Source: Ciona savignyi (lineage: Eukaryota; Chordata; Ascidiacea; Phlebobranchia; Cionidae). Taken from it: 64,000 nucleotides of DNA. The notes under the pieces were generated by a model, which was not told the origin of the DNA, did not search any database, and saw only the letters and a program-made list of their open reading frames with translations. Position 1 is the first letter of the stretch; each line of letters starts with the position of its first letter. The stretch is from positions 333,677 through 397,676 of the forward strand of contig CH002989.1 of NCBI GenBank assembly GCA_000149265.1, read 5' to 3'. A program made the position numbers and the translations under genes. Below, in pieces: positions 40,366-53,164 of this stretch.

Positions 40366-40486
40366 TATAATATTACTCTTAATATTGTATAAACTCTATG
40401 ATTTTTCTGATTGGAGAGCCACAATACGGCAAAATCTTCAATCAAAATAAAATTTGTATTGTTTTGCCTGTGATACCAATATGACA

Positions 40487-40808
40487 CTCTATAGCAGTGG
40501 TTCTTAAACTGGGTTCAAACCCCAGGGTTTCGATGAATCAGTATCAGGGGTTCCGCGGAGATTAAGATAAGTATACACACACTATGTGTATAGCAGTCAC
40601 AATGTCCTCTACTTCGGTGCTTCTCAGCCAGTGGGCTGTTTTTATTCTTTGAATAATAAGATATCATGTGCAACAGATGCATAGTTCACTTTAGGCTCAA
40701 GTTTTTTAACAGATATATTTTAAATTTCAACGAAGGGTTCGGTGAATGCCCGCATAAAACCTTCGGGGTTCGGTACCACCAACAAGTTTAAGAACCACTG
40801 CTATATAG
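40487..40808. mobile_element. hAT-type MITE (306 bp)
   Basis: Element 40495-40800 with 16-bp inverted termini cagtggttcttaaact and agtttaagaaccactg (one mismatch at most). Flanks ctctatag and ctatatag match at 7 of 8 positions, an 8-bp hAT-like duplication. The cagtggttctta start is typical of hAT elements. No coding capacity. Confidence 0.85.
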
Positions 40809-41777
40809 TATTTAATTAAACGAACACATGCGGCTTGTTTATGAACACTGACAAATCAAGCAATCTGGTTGCGCAGTATGTTCTTTCTTTTAAGCAAAAA
40901 ATCTCCAAAAAATTATACGCAATTAAATCAATGATTTTTATTATTCTTTTCTGTATTTTAGTCAGTTCCTTTAATCAAAACAATATCATTTTATTATGGC
41001 GGAGCGTGGTTGGTCAGTAGCAATAAATCACCAAAAGCACCACAGCCTTGAACTGTGTAAATTAAAAGCAAACATGCGATTTGCATTACGACGAAACGGT
41101 TTAGGGCGAGTTTAAACGATGGAGGTTTGTCAGAGTTGGTCTCTGTGGGCGGCGACTTACATTGGGTTCGAAACGCTACCAGTTCAACGAAGTATCGCAC
41201 TCAACACACGTGATTTTCTCGCTTGTTTATAATGGGATGCTCATTTACAAATGTCAATACAGTCACCGCAAAGTGGTCAAATTAGCATTTTGATAAATAT
41301 CAACTTCGGTGATCAAGATTGTCAAATAAATGTCAATTTGCCAGTCAAAAATGACTGTAAGTAGTTCATGGACTACTGGGCCTTATCTACGAAGAAATAA
41401 TTACGTACGCAAAGTTAATAAATAAAGAGCCAGACGTCCAAACTTCCGAGCTATTTTGGATGATCGGTACTAATTTCTCCTTGCGCTAATTAGAGATAGT
41501 ACAAAAACGACACTTTAATCATTTCCATAGTCTATTTTAGTGATTGATAATGCCAATACAATTCAAAGCGTAGCTATTGCTTAAATAACAAGGTCAACGC
41601 GTAATTTTTGGGCAACCGGTTCTGTGCGGATTCAGGGAAGTTTTATGTGCCAAATCAAAGTACTACCAACCACGCCTTCGAGCCATAGCCCTGCAGGGCA
41701 TTAACTTAACACAAGTTTAAGCTGTTTGGCAGACAATATAACCTTAGCACATTAACTCAGGTCAATCCAAGGCTAGT
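40809..41777. other. 5' flank of the CUB-MAM-LDLa gene
   Basis: AT-rich, no exon recognised. The proximal part is the presumed promoter; see the TATA box. Confidence 0.5.
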
Positions 41778-41782
41778 CTGCG

Positions 41783-41791
41783 CTTATAAAT
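41783..41791 (+). promoter_or_regulatory. TATA box of the CUB-MAM-LDLa gene
   Basis: cttataaata about 35 bases before the ATG, implying a very short 5' leader. Confidence 0.5.
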
Positions 41792-41817
41792 ACAACCAAG
41801 AATCGGGAATTTTAAAA

Positions 41818-44800
41818 ATGCGCCTCCGTCTTTGTATAGTTATTTTTATATGCCAGGATATTCTGGTGCGCAGCAGGTACCAGCATTCAACTACAAAACG
41901 TAAGTAGAATAGACAGCATATTTCTTTTATCACATTACGCCGGCAATGCCAAATTATTACCATGATTTAACAAACGGACAATGGCCAACACAAAGAAACT
42001 GCACAATAATTGTAAAATAGTTACAAAAAATAAAGATTTGGTAACGTAAATGTGCTATATTAAAGAGCTTAATGAACACTAGAAAATGTCATATGACGTC
42101 GTTTTATTTTTCATAATAAAAGGTAAATTTAGATTTAGGTTGCTAATGAAGGTGAAGCATATATAGTGGTTAAACTATGTGGTTAAAAAATTAAGATTCC
42201 ATCGTTTCGAAAACTGGTTTTGCCGGGCCTGTTTCGAAACCCGCCATATACATAATATAAACCTACTGTCCGTTGTTGTATGGTATTATATGTGATGAGT
42301 TTATCCCGATTTTTTTTAATTAATATGCATTGTTAGCACTGGGATTGCAAAAGGGAACGTGTGGAAAGAAGTTTATTGGAACTTTAAATGGAACCATTGC
42401 AAGCCCGCGCTTTCCACATTCAAACTACACACTGGATGTGTCTTGCAAATACGAGATTTTCGCAGGTCCCGGCCAAGTTGTCGCGGTAAAAATATGTATT
42501 AATCACATAATGCTGGAAAATGATAATAAGTTGGTGAAATGAGGGGCGTTGACAGGTACTTGCTGCCCGATTAGCTCATGCCGACAGTCTGAATACCCGG
42601 GACTAATATTGCATTGTATTTGTACACAATGGAGATATTAATAAGGGCGTTTTCCACCCATTAAGCCGTTGGGTTTAAGCAAACTTTATTACTTTGATCA
42701 ACATTGTAACCGAGAACCCAGAAGCTAGCGACTGATTTCGTTTTTAACACATATACGTCTGAGTTTGGTCCATTAATTACAGTGCCCTACTGAATAGCGT
42801 GGTGGGTTAGTGTATCTTTTTTCAATCGAGAGATTGCGGATCGAAAATGATCGCTATCAAATAGGTTGTGTTCTTGGACAAGACACACTTGGCTGACTTC
42901 GACTGAATTTAGCGGAGGAATGGGCGGGCGTAAAACATCAGCAAAGTTACAACATTTATAACACACTGCAATAGCTTCGGCAACTATAGACCATGCGAGT
43001 TATTAGACAGCAACCGTGGGTAATTCCCTCAATGTGATTTCCCCACACGCTAGAATACAAATGACACATCTATCCACTCATCCATCTAGTGAAAACAAAG
43101 CTGCTTTGCAAAGATCTGGCTGTAAATATGTATGTCTTTCACAGTACCAAAGTCTTTACATGGATTTGGAACGCAGGGCGGAAGACGCATGCTACGATTA
43201 TGTAGATATTTTTCAAAGTGGTGACATCAACGACGAATCATTCGATCGTTACTGCGGCGGAGAAATAGTCTATCCCAGCGTGTCATCCGGTAGTAAACTG
43301 ACGTAGGTTGTTACGTCGTATATATTCGATGGTTTGATTGATTTCAGAAAAATATTTTTCCCAGAGTGATGTTTGTGTCTGATGTTTCTATATCCCACGG
43401 TGGATTTGTAATAGCGTGGTGGATTCTGTCACCACGGACAATGCCACCTTCTGTGAACTGCAATTTCGATAACCCAATACCATTATGCCCAGGTAAAGCC
43501 TTCTCGAAAAATACTTTTTTTATAAACAGTCCGTACAAATTTGTTTAGGGTGGACCCAGTCGCCAGATGATAGTTTTAATTGGACTTTTCTACGAGGTCC
43601 GACCCCTTCACCTCGCACCGGACCAAGTTTTGACCACACCACAGGCCGGATGGGTAAGTGTAACGCAACAAACACAATGTTAAGACAATAATCGGTTTAA
43701 TGCATTGCAGATGGTAGATATGCGTACATTGAAGCATCTGGTATCGATCACGGGCACACAGCTGCGCTAAAGTCCCCATTAATTCAAAGTATCGTACAAA
43801 TTTTCTTTTCTTTCCAATTTCAAATTCAATTTCTTTTTAATCGTTCACAGGTGATCGACATCGTTGCCTCAATTTTTGGTACCACAACCATGGCCACGGC
43901 CAGCTTGACGTGATTGTATTGGCCAATAATGCCGGTGGAACCGTCGAGGCTTCATATGTTAACAACACTGGTCCTGAGTGGATAAAGGCTTCGGTTAGCC
44001 TGCGAAATTACAACCGAACTATCCAGGTTCGTGTATGGAAATTAAATTAAACTAATTTGTAGGAGAGGTTGTTGAAGTGTTCACTATCCATAGTTATCCA
44101 AAACTTGTAAGTATACCATTCGAGCACTTCTGTCGTTCGCGACTTCCACGGTAATTAAATCTGCTTCTTTCTTCGATGCTCAAAGATCGGCGCCTCAACT
44201 CATAAATTCCGACGGTTCTTTGAAAGCTGAAATTATCACAATTACTAAACGTACTGAAATATCTTTAGTAACCTGACAGAGGTCACATAAACGATTGTTT
44301 TCCACGTATGTGATGATAAACAAAAGTGCTGTATCTCATTTTCGTTTACTTAAGCAATAAATAAATGTAAGGGTATCAGTTCCTGATTAGGCTTTATTAT
44401 ACAATATCCCAACTTCGGGTAAATAATAAATTCGTTTACACGTTGAAGGTGGTATTTGAGGCAATTCGTGGTACGAGCTACAGGTCTGACGTAGCTATCG
44501 ACGACGTAACTGTAGTCGATGGTCGGTGTCCTTCAGGTGGGTTTAAAGTGCACTTTATATTTACCTTTCTCGATGTGGTGCCGAGAAATAGCTATGTTTG
44601 CCAAGTGCGGTTAGCCACTTGAATTGCCTAAGTCCTACCGACAAAGGACAACGTTAACAACATTATAATTAATGTTGATGGCATGTACCACACTCAACTA
44701 CAAGTGATCATTATATTCGTACGCAGAGCATGTATGCGGCGAGAACCAATTCGCCTGTGAGAATCCTTTCCCTGATTTCTTTGAAGAAGGTAGGTTTAAA

Positions 44801-46215
44801 ATATTTTTCAATAGATCGTCAAAAATAAAAATGAATTTTGGCCTTAAAGGCAATTTAATTGGGTTCAACCGAAGATTTAAAAAAAATTAAATTTCGTAAT
44901 GAACTTATTCCATTTTCAATTTGTCTATTATTTTGACTTTTTTTTTAAGTATATAAATACTAGAATTACAACTCATTAAGCATTATGCTTCGGAAATATT
45001 GATTTTGTTGACGTCTTATTATTAATGTTTTCTTTACTTTCGATTAAGGCTCCGACTACGAAACTGAGATCAGCTGTGTACGAAAAGAATTTGTATGTGA
45101 TGGTTCCGACGATTGCTTTGACGGCTCGGACGAAGCGAACTGCTCCAGTACGTAGAGCAGTCATTTTTATACTTCCTTTGCAATTACCTAAGTTCGGCCA
45201 AACGAATTCTTTCTTACCTTTGGCGTGTCAGACCGTATGTTGGAAGATGTTATGACTAAAACCATCCGTCGTTTTCTCGTTCAATGTTTATAGTGCATGC
45301 GGTCGTGTGGCCGCATGTTTAACGCGAATGAGTCATCTACCAAAGCCTTTTCAAAATCGGTTCAAGTGACGATCCCACCATAGCTTCGAAGGATTTTTAA
45401 CTTAGCCTGGTAAACAAATGACTAATTAAAACCATAATGCGTTCAATATGTTGCTATTTGTTGTACATTTCTATGTTGTACATGTCTATGTTGTACATGT
45501 CTATGTCTGTACATGTGTATGTACTAACTAATTTCCTGCATTTTCCCTGAGGATAAAAATGGACATATATTCTATCCTGCATATGATATGAAACTTACTG
45601 TGTTAAAACAACATTTATACCACAGCTATATTCGATATGATAGTTACTGTGATACACATATAATATTTTTTAGGATTAGCATCTCTCTCTAGTTTCCTCT
45701 ATTGTTGGGATTGGCGTCTTTATAGTTCCATCTTACGGTAGTATAATATTAATTATTGTAAATGCTCTTTTATACCATTTATTTTTTTCAGTCACGGTCA
45801 GATGTCCGTTTAATCAGATATATCAAACATGCGCAAGTGAATGCAACAGGACCTGTGCAGATGGACTACAAGTACCGACATGTAGCTCTGTATGTACTCC
45901 AAGATGCGCATGCCCTTTTCATCTGCCATATCTTCATGATGGAACGTAAGTTTTGCCATTAACTCATCCAAATCATATACCATTATTTTTTATCGTTTCT
46001 TCAGGTGTATTAAATACCGAGATTGTCCGGACGCTGCACAAAGCAAGTTAGATTCACAACGACAAAGAGCAAACAATCAAATTACATCCGGGTTTCAAAA
46101 CTTACTGTCTCTCTTTGCCAAATGGATACAGGTTAGACCTCAGAAAAACAATTGTCCGACTTGATCTATGTTTTTTTTATATATGCTGTCTTTGCAGGAT
46201 TCCAGCGGTGCATGA
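41818..46215 (+). CDS. secreted CUB-MAM-LDLa-TIL protein (474 aa)
   Basis: Thirteen exons: 41818-41899, 42337-42485, 43145-43302, 43365-43492, 43549-43653, 43711-43788, 43851-44026, 44449-44536, 44727-44789, 45049-45147, 45792-45945, 46005-46131, 46198-46215; phases all join. Signal peptide ([19 protein letters not shown]), a CUB domain ([20 protein letters not shown] to [11 protein letters not shown]), a MAM domain ([19 protein letters not shown] to [14 protein letters not shown]), an LDLa module ([17 protein letters not shown]) with an unusually long acidic insert between Cys 2 and Cys 3, and a TIL module with ten cysteines in the canonical spacing ([10 protein letters not shown] to CIKYRDC). 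It ends in an amphipathic stretch, [14 protein letters not shown], and a six-codon last exon. Several N-glycosylation sites. Probably an extracellular matrix or coat protein; role unknown. Its paralogue faces it at 46494. Confidence 0.88.
42650..42750 (-). repeat. degenerate SINE family 1 in CUB-gene intron 2
   Basis: accattaagccgttgggttt, actttgatcaacattgtaac and gaagctagcgactgatttcg in family order. Confidence 0.5.
42795..42985 (+). repeat. degenerate SINE family 1 in CUB-gene intron 2
   Basis: gcgtggtgggttagtgtatc, gattgcggatcgaaaatgat, ggttgtgttcttggacaaga and aacacactgcaatagcttcg. Faces the previous copy. Confidence 0.6.
45455..45530. repeat. short tandem repeat (tctatgttgtacatg type)
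   Basis: Four imperfect 14-16 bp units in the intron before the TIL exon. Confidence 0.75.
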
Positions 46216-46493
46216 GAAGTACAATTCAAAAGAAAATCTTTATTTTTAAGCTGACGAGCCGTAAAAATAATCATTTACGTATATGGCATTTTCAAAAATA
46301 CACCTCAAGCCACAAGTCAGAAAAAGCATACTAGGTTTATAAACTTCATGTCAAAAAATTAAACATTTGAATTCTAGTTTAACTTAGGATTATAATTTAC
46401 TTTTAAAAAAAAGTTTAAAAAAAGTTTAAAATTCCTTGAGACAGTATAACTTTCTGTAGCTTGGACCGTGGCGTATTCTTGTCTAAGACTCTA

Positions 46494-49400
46494 TCAGTGT
46501 TCCTGAAAAGCAATAAAAAGATGTTGTATAAGTCATATGAAAATGTAAGTGAAACTTGTGGTCACGACATACCTTATTGCGAACCCATTCTATTAGAATC
46601 GTGAACATATTATGCAATGTGTTTAGAATGTTGCTAACGGCTGGATCTAAAGTTGTGCTTGAAACTGTGGTTTCGGCAGTAGAATCTGTAGCTGCAAATA
46701 GGAAGTGGATTACACTGTTTTATAAGTTTTGATGAAGAAATGGCCACAAGATGGCCAAGATATTTAAAGTATTTGTCATTCAGGTCAATTTTTATACGAA
46801 ATTCGTCAATCGTCTGACAGAATTTGTGGGCACAGTTAAAATCGCATTTGATATATAATATGTCTGCAATGGATCCAGGTAATTTTATTTAGCCTATACT
46901 TCCCTGTGAATCAATGAGCTGTTATGAGCTGTTACTAACTTTTTCCTTAGAAAAAAGGCGTAAGAATCCACTTGTTTTTCGTATGTACAAACAGTGTTCG
47001 TATGAACAAACAGTCGAGCTATTAATTACCCATTTTCGTGTATTTTTACGTTTGACCATAGCTCAATCCATAATTAGTCCGTAATCATAGATAAAACAAA
47101 TTTTACCACCCTATAAAAGCCGTTTCAATGAGTAAAACAAATCATAATAAAAAAACGTAGTAAACAACAATACACATAACGTTACTTGGTACATCCGTAG
47201 TTAGTGTTTCGGGGGTTGTAGCAGGTTCGGTTGTCACCCGGGCTGTTACTGTAGATATATTTATAAATATGAAAGATACAAAAAAGTTTCAAATTATAAA
47301 ACCTACTTCTTGGCGTAACTGTGCTGGTGCTTGGTGCAACACAAGGCCCTTTGTTTATTATTAGGTCATCAATAGCCAATGTTGAGTTAACTCCGGTAAC
47401 TCCCTCAATAGCAATCTGTAGTATGTATTTGGTAACAATCGTGCTCCTTAATATTGGTATTTATAATATCGTGCCTGCTGAAAGATAAATGTTTTTTATA
47501 AGTTTCCTTCATATCGTAAAGTGGACAGTAACTATAATTTTACTTAGCTTGGATAGTTACAAATATATAAGCATGGGATATGATATTTATATTGACCGCT
47601 ATAAAAGGGAAACGTAGGTTTTTGTAAACGTTCATCAAGGGCAGTTTTCATAAACCCAAGCGTCTAGCTGGCGACTTGTTAGTGTGGTTATTATTTTGTG
47701 AAGTGCGGAATTTTTGTATAAATGTATGTTGGGTGTTCTTAACTGTATTTTTAGTTAATAGAAGAAAATGAATTATTGGAAAATGGGTTGGTAGCTATAT
47801 ATTTATGATTTTTATGCATAAGACTAATCGCAATACGTCAATATGTGCATTTTCTTCACTGGTTGTTGGTTGAAAAATTGTTTTAAAAAAAAAAAACAGT
47901 AAAATTGCTGTGAGTAAAATTGATAAACAGAAGTTACACATTCCAATATTAATAAGTGAATAATCGGCGCATTTTAAAAGCCGTGCAGGTTTGTTTAAAT
48001 AACGTCAGTGAGTTGTCACATCAATTGTGACCAGCTTGTGTGTGACAATGCCAAACAGTTGTGCGTTATATTTATTATTGCCTTTATTAGACTTATTACA
48101 TTGATAGATGGCTGCAAATGTGGCGACCTATATGTATAACTTTAAGTTGTAGGTTATGTTACCATTATTTTTTAATATGCTTCCGAGTCAGTTTTCTGTA
48201 CGAATGAAGCTTATCTTGTATACCACGTGCTGTTTATTATCCCGTGTATCCGACGAGAGGTTTCACGCAATAGATTGTCTTGCAGCGTTTTATTGTAGCA
48301 TAAACTTTAAATTGGATTATAGTGTGATATTTATTTACAGGTGTCTGCGGGTTGTTTTAATAACTAGGACATCTTAAGCAGTGGGTCTTATAAACACGGA
48401 AAAATAAACGGTTGTATAGACATATAAGCGCGACCCATTTATATATCGAGAGTTCAATGTAATAAAACAGTTTTATCGGCGAGTCCATGACCGGATAAAA
48501 AGTTAAACACTGCAAATACCCCGGTAAAAATAAACCCTGCAATATCCGGGTAAAATATAAATACACACTACAAAATTGGTTCACATTGGAATTTACATAT
48601 ATACCTGTATAGGGGTTTGTGATCGTGGAATATAAGCCCTAGCCGCTTGCCAAACTCCATCGGTTGCACGTGATGTTGAAAAGATGTAGTCGGCTGATCC
48701 GTCATTGTTCACTTTTAAAATGTACAGGTAACCGTCGCCGGAAGACCGATACCACAAATTAAAGCAGTAGTCATCGTCTATTTGAAGAATAGGTTGTTCA
48801 TGTTCAATTTTACGCCTTATTAGGTGATTATTTAGATATATTAAAGTATTTAGATCGTGTGAAACGATTTTACGCTGGAAAAATAAACAATAGGACAAAA
48901 AATAAACAATAGGACAATCAGTAATGTATGTAACTACCCGTGTATAAGGATTGTCCTTATTATACAGACCCATGCAAGAACCTTGTTATACGGGCATATC
49001 GATGCATAGGAATTAAGGACTTTTTAACATTCAAACTAATTAGTTTTTGTTATTTAAGAATACGTAAGTTCAAAACAACCCAACTGACTTACCAGCTACA
49101 TGAGCTATTGGCGATAGTAAAAAGGCATTTGCTCCCGGACCATATTCATCTGATGTTTTTATGTATGCATACCTGCCGACTGTTGAAACAATAAATCGTA
49201 GCTTTAAAGTATACCGGATGATAATATGCATTGATACTAACTTGTAGTACCAGTCGTGTGATCCTCTCCTATGCCGGTGACAGTCCCCGCATTTCTCGCT
49301 CTTTCAATTAACCAATCAAAAGAGTCATACTGAAACTGGGTCCATCCTAAAGTAAAACGTAATAAAACGTAAAAGACTATTTTTGGACAATTTACCTGAG

Positions 49401-51324
49401 CAAAGAGGAATCGCCCCATCAAAGTTGCATTCTAAAACTGGAGGTAAAGCTGTAGGGTCAACTATTGCCCATGTGATCACAAACCCGGGATAGTTAAACG
49501 TGGAATCGCTTTCAAACCTAACTCTGTAATGAAAACTTGTTAACGATCAAATTTCTGAGAAATCACACACCATACTATATCGACATATAGTTTTGTACCC
49601 AGGACAACAAGAAGATTTTTATTCAGTTTAATCGCAGTGAATGGGAAAACGCAAGGGGCGTTAACCCACGGACAATTGTCAGATATCTTGCGCCCACCGC
49701 CGGGTTACCGGAGCATTTACAGTGTGTTGTGTATGATTTGGCTGTTTCTTTTCATTTTACAGCCATTTTTTGGCTGTTTTGTTTTCACCCATCATTTTAC
49801 TGGGTTTAGGCAATGTCTGTCAAGTGCCTTGCCCAAGGACACAACCGACGAGTTAGCGACTATAGCAAGCGACCAGTTTCGAATGTGCAACCCTTCGGAC
49901 TAATACACCACTAAGCCGATCGGACGTACCAGAATATAGGTCATGAGATAACTAATAACTGGGGCGCAGTAAGACGTGTGGATTTGCAAACGACGGAATA
50001 CTTTTAAAAGTTCAAACATACACGAGTCGATTTCCAGTTGTGGAATCCTGTGGAATACGAGTGCTCCCACAAAACCATTCTGGCTCGTCATTTACGTTCC
50101 CAGTCTTGTAAACCGCCACAAAATCCAAGCACAAACCAAACAGTTCAGGTTCTATGTTCATGTACGTGCTTTCATACTGAAACAGATAGAGAAATCTTTA
50201 ACGTTAGAATTAGGAAACACGGCATTGACGATAGCAATATGCAATTAATGCTTCCAAACCAGTATGGAATTCTAGTCAGTAGAGGTGTTAAGTTTCATTT
50301 CATTCAGATATGTTTTTTTTTTCAAAAAGGCAAAATATGCAGCATCTATTTTAGTTTTTAATGTATTGTCAATATTTAAGTTATTTTCAGACATCGATAC
50401 TTGATACCAGGCCACGAGTTTATTCCGCGAAATAGTTTATATTTACTTGTACCACACTGCTGCTTAACTCGTTGAAAGCCAATTAAACCCTTTTAATTTT
50501 TGTAGACTGTTCACTTACTGCAATTATATAACCAGGAGGTGCCTCTATTTCATACGTACAGCTTGCAGTGGAGTTGTAATTCAAATACGGAAAACCAGGA
50601 CTTGCAAAGCTGCCAGTTCGCACTCCGCTGTACCGTCCTCCACACGTCCCTATAACCTCCGCTGTAATATATTGGTGTTATAGGCAAAACGGTCGGTTAC
50701 TGCACAATGTCTGAAATGGGTATGCTCGAGCGCTAAGCTCTGAGTTGTATAACAACAAGTTTTAAAGCACAGTTTATTGTTTCATAAAAGTAAGATTAAC
50801 TGTATTGGACGTTACAAAGTAATCCTGGAGCCAATAACACAATTCGGCGAAAAAATGATTCCCTTGCAAAATAAACGAATAATGCGAGTAACTATTATTC
50901 CCACTGATGAGTTTGCAGGTTTAGTGCGTTGCCGTTCAGACGAAGGTTTACAGATTCGAAACTGGTCTCTTGCTAGTTGGTTGTGAGAATATACTTACAT
51001 TGCCTAAATCTAGTGGATATATGGGTTCTGCAAAATTTAAAGAACGTCTCAGTTATACACAACACACCACCATAGCCCCGGTAACCCGACGGTGGGCAAT
51101 ATAATAATCCTTCCTTAACATAGCCGGGCACGTATAAACTTGTTAAGTTCAGAGTAAAAAATCTCTTTTGTAAACCTATCCTTGTGCACAGTCCCCCTCT
51201 GGAATCAAAACGCCACTATGATACAACAATTTAATTTTAACTTACGTTTTGTAGGTTCCTGCTGATCTGAAAGTGATATCACCGACAAAAGAATTGTACA
51301 TATGATCACATTATGCGTTAGCAT
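46494..51324 (-). CDS. secreted CUB-MAM protein with Thr/Ser-rich stalk (389 aa), paralogue of 41818-46215
   Basis: Eleven minus-strand exons: 51324-51246, 50661-50519, 50176-50022, 49523-49396, 49346-49242, 49179-49093, 48777-48605, 47415-47307, 47248-47186, 46691-46573, 46502-46494. Signal peptide MLTHNVIICTILLSVISL; CUB domain (TCGGRYSGVRTGSFASPGFP to YPGFVITWA); MAM domain (CNFDGAIPLCSGWTQFQYDS to TLAIDDLIINKGPC); then a Thr/Pro-rich stalk (TTEPATTPETLTTD) where the other gene has LDLa and TIL; then the same kind of amphipathic end (HNMFTILIEWVRNK) and a three-codon last exon (E-H-stop). Phases match the other gene at every CUB-MAM junction and two exons have identical lengths (105 and 128 nt). 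Clearly a tandem-inverted duplicate that gained or lost C-terminal modules. Role unknown. Confidence 0.86.
49620..49925 (-). repeat. SINE family 1 in the CUB-MAM gene intron
   Basis: gtgaatgggaaaacgcaagg, gcgcccaccgccgggttacc, actgggtttaggcaatgtct, cttgcccaaggacacaaccg and the head with gtttcgaatgtgcaaccctt. Confidence 0.82.
50915..51105 (+). repeat. SINE family 1 in the CUB-MAM gene intron 1
   Basis: ggtttagtgcgttgccgttc, gaaggtttacagattcgaaa, ggatatatgggttctgcaaa, acacaccaccatagccccgg and taacccgacggtgggc. Confidence 0.75.
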
Positions 51325-52370
51325 GTTCGAGGCGGGCTAAAAATCATATGCAGCGCGTATTGCAATTAACAAAAACTGGTTTTACCGGCTGCAAACGTTG
51401 TGCTGAGCGTAATTGTTCGTTGCTTTAAATCTTGCCACTTCCGAAGTAAAAATTTATTGTAACGGATTCGCAAAGAAGATAATCGGACTCGCAAAGAACA
51501 CTTGCCCAGAGGCAGAACTGGCGTGACTTAAAAACTATGAGATTTATTTGTTACCCTCAGCATTAACAATAAACAATTATCAGTGGCGGCTGTCGGTCAT
51601 ATGAGTAAGTTATGCCGCATAACTTTATCGGTATGCTTAACAATAAATATCTACGTCAACGTAAAATGTAAATAATCGCTACGAAGTGTACGTCAATACA
51701 ACCTGTACAACATAATTTATTTACATCAATTTATTTACAGGACGAAAGGGTTAAGTATATTTGATAAGTCTACATAGTGAAATCTAAATTTCTTTGGACT
51801 TTACGGTGAATACGATAATATCAGTTGATGTTGTATTATAAATGACCTTGGAAAACACACTTACAACTTGGTATCAATAGGTTACTAATGACCTTTAAAG
51901 TGTAAATTCGCGTGCGTTATTTAAAAAGTCTTTGGGTCACGCAATGTCAAACGTGATGTTCAAAGACGAATAGTCTATAATTTAGTATTATAAATTACAC
52001 ATATCTTATTACGCTTTTTATGTGCAGATTAAGAGCTACAAAAGTCGCAGTAATCAAATATTTCATGCGTGACCAAATAACTGGTCTTATAAGTAAAGCT
52101 ATTTGCAGCATTTTACATACCTTATACCACAAACACTTGCAGTGTACAGTCTAAAATTACAAGCTGATTTGATGTTTACTAACATCCAATTTTAGAAATT
52201 TAAATTTAATCCAGTGGTGTTTGGATAAAGCACAGAAAAATAGACACCATTAAAGTAAGTCTAATATTGGTGACGGGATATGCTTACCACTTTTATAAAT
52301 GACATGCAATTATTGTAGGCCTAGGCTGCTATGATGTAATTTTTATGCTGCATCACTTTATCTGTCCGAA
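51325..52370. other. 5' flank of the minus-strand CUB-MAM gene
   Basis: AT-rich; no exon, RNA gene or clear promoter element recognised. Confidence 0.5.
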
Positions 52371-52625
52371 AAATTAGTCTGGTGACTTGGGTTAACACTG
52401 GTCGCTAGCTAGTCGAAAGTGTACTTGGGCAAGGACGTAACGGACATGGCCTGAACCCAGCGGATTAATGTGTTCTACCAAATTAAAGGAACATGTAAAC
52501 CATACAGAACACATTGCAATAGCTCCGATAACCTGACGGTGGGCGCGAGGTGATCTGACGATTGCCCGTTTGTTAACCCGTTTGGTTTTCCCATTTGCTG
52601 GGATAAACATGCTCCTATCTGTGTT
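52370..52625 (+). repeat. SINE family 1, near full length
   Basis: aattagtctggtgacttggg, gtcgctagctagtcgaaagt, acccagcggattaatgtgtt, taacctgacggtgggcgcga and tttgctgggataaacatg. Confidence 0.82.
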
Positions 52626-53164
52626 TCCGAACACTTTTGTTGGACAATACCCACAGGATAGAACGATATAATCTACTTAGTGTAGGTGTAGGTTTACGAA
52701 ATAATTTTATTTATCGTTTATTATGAAAAAACTATCTTCTTTTGTGCACGCGTAACTGCTCGATTTGTTTGTTCGGAAACACCCATAAACTCTACCACAC
52801 TCAAACCCTTTAACAGTAATATAAACAGAAAGGAAATGTTCAATAAAGATCAAACGCGTATAGGTGTTATAGCTAATATGTATATATTTATAATGCTGTG
52901 GTATATTAAGTAGTGTTTCAATAAACATAAACCTCAATCAAATACATACGTAAACACATAGCGTGCAGTCTAAATGTTGTATAATTAATAGTGGTGGTTA
53001 ACGCGTGGTTGACACTTTCCGTGTACGTCACTGCATTTAAGGAATCTGGTAAATAAATTTTTATTACCTTACGTCTTTATTGGTTTTTGGCAATTATTGC
53101 GTTATGTTTAATTGTGTTTTTGTGTGAGGCCCCGGGTGCAATCCCCGGCATCTCCAAATTACAT

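Larger units (their letters stand above)
37633..40486. other. intergenic
   Basis: Acetyltransferase 5' flank, then AT-rich DNA. A ~39-bp duplication (unit tacataaaacacaggc, then tcaacggatgt) lies at 37992-38057, a short repeat of ggcatatttatcgtaa near 38328-38364, one family-2 SINE and one family-1 SINE. No exon recognised. Confidence 0.5.

Noticed and set aside
50038-50361. 107-codon plus-strand frame and its neighbour at 49976
   Set aside because: Antisense to the second CUB exon of the minus-strand gene.
53127-53153. tRNA-like T arm (ccgggtgcaatccccgg)
   Set aside because: A 5-bp stem and 7-base loop are visible, but I cannot find acceptor, D and anticodon arms upstream, so it is at most a tRNA fragment.
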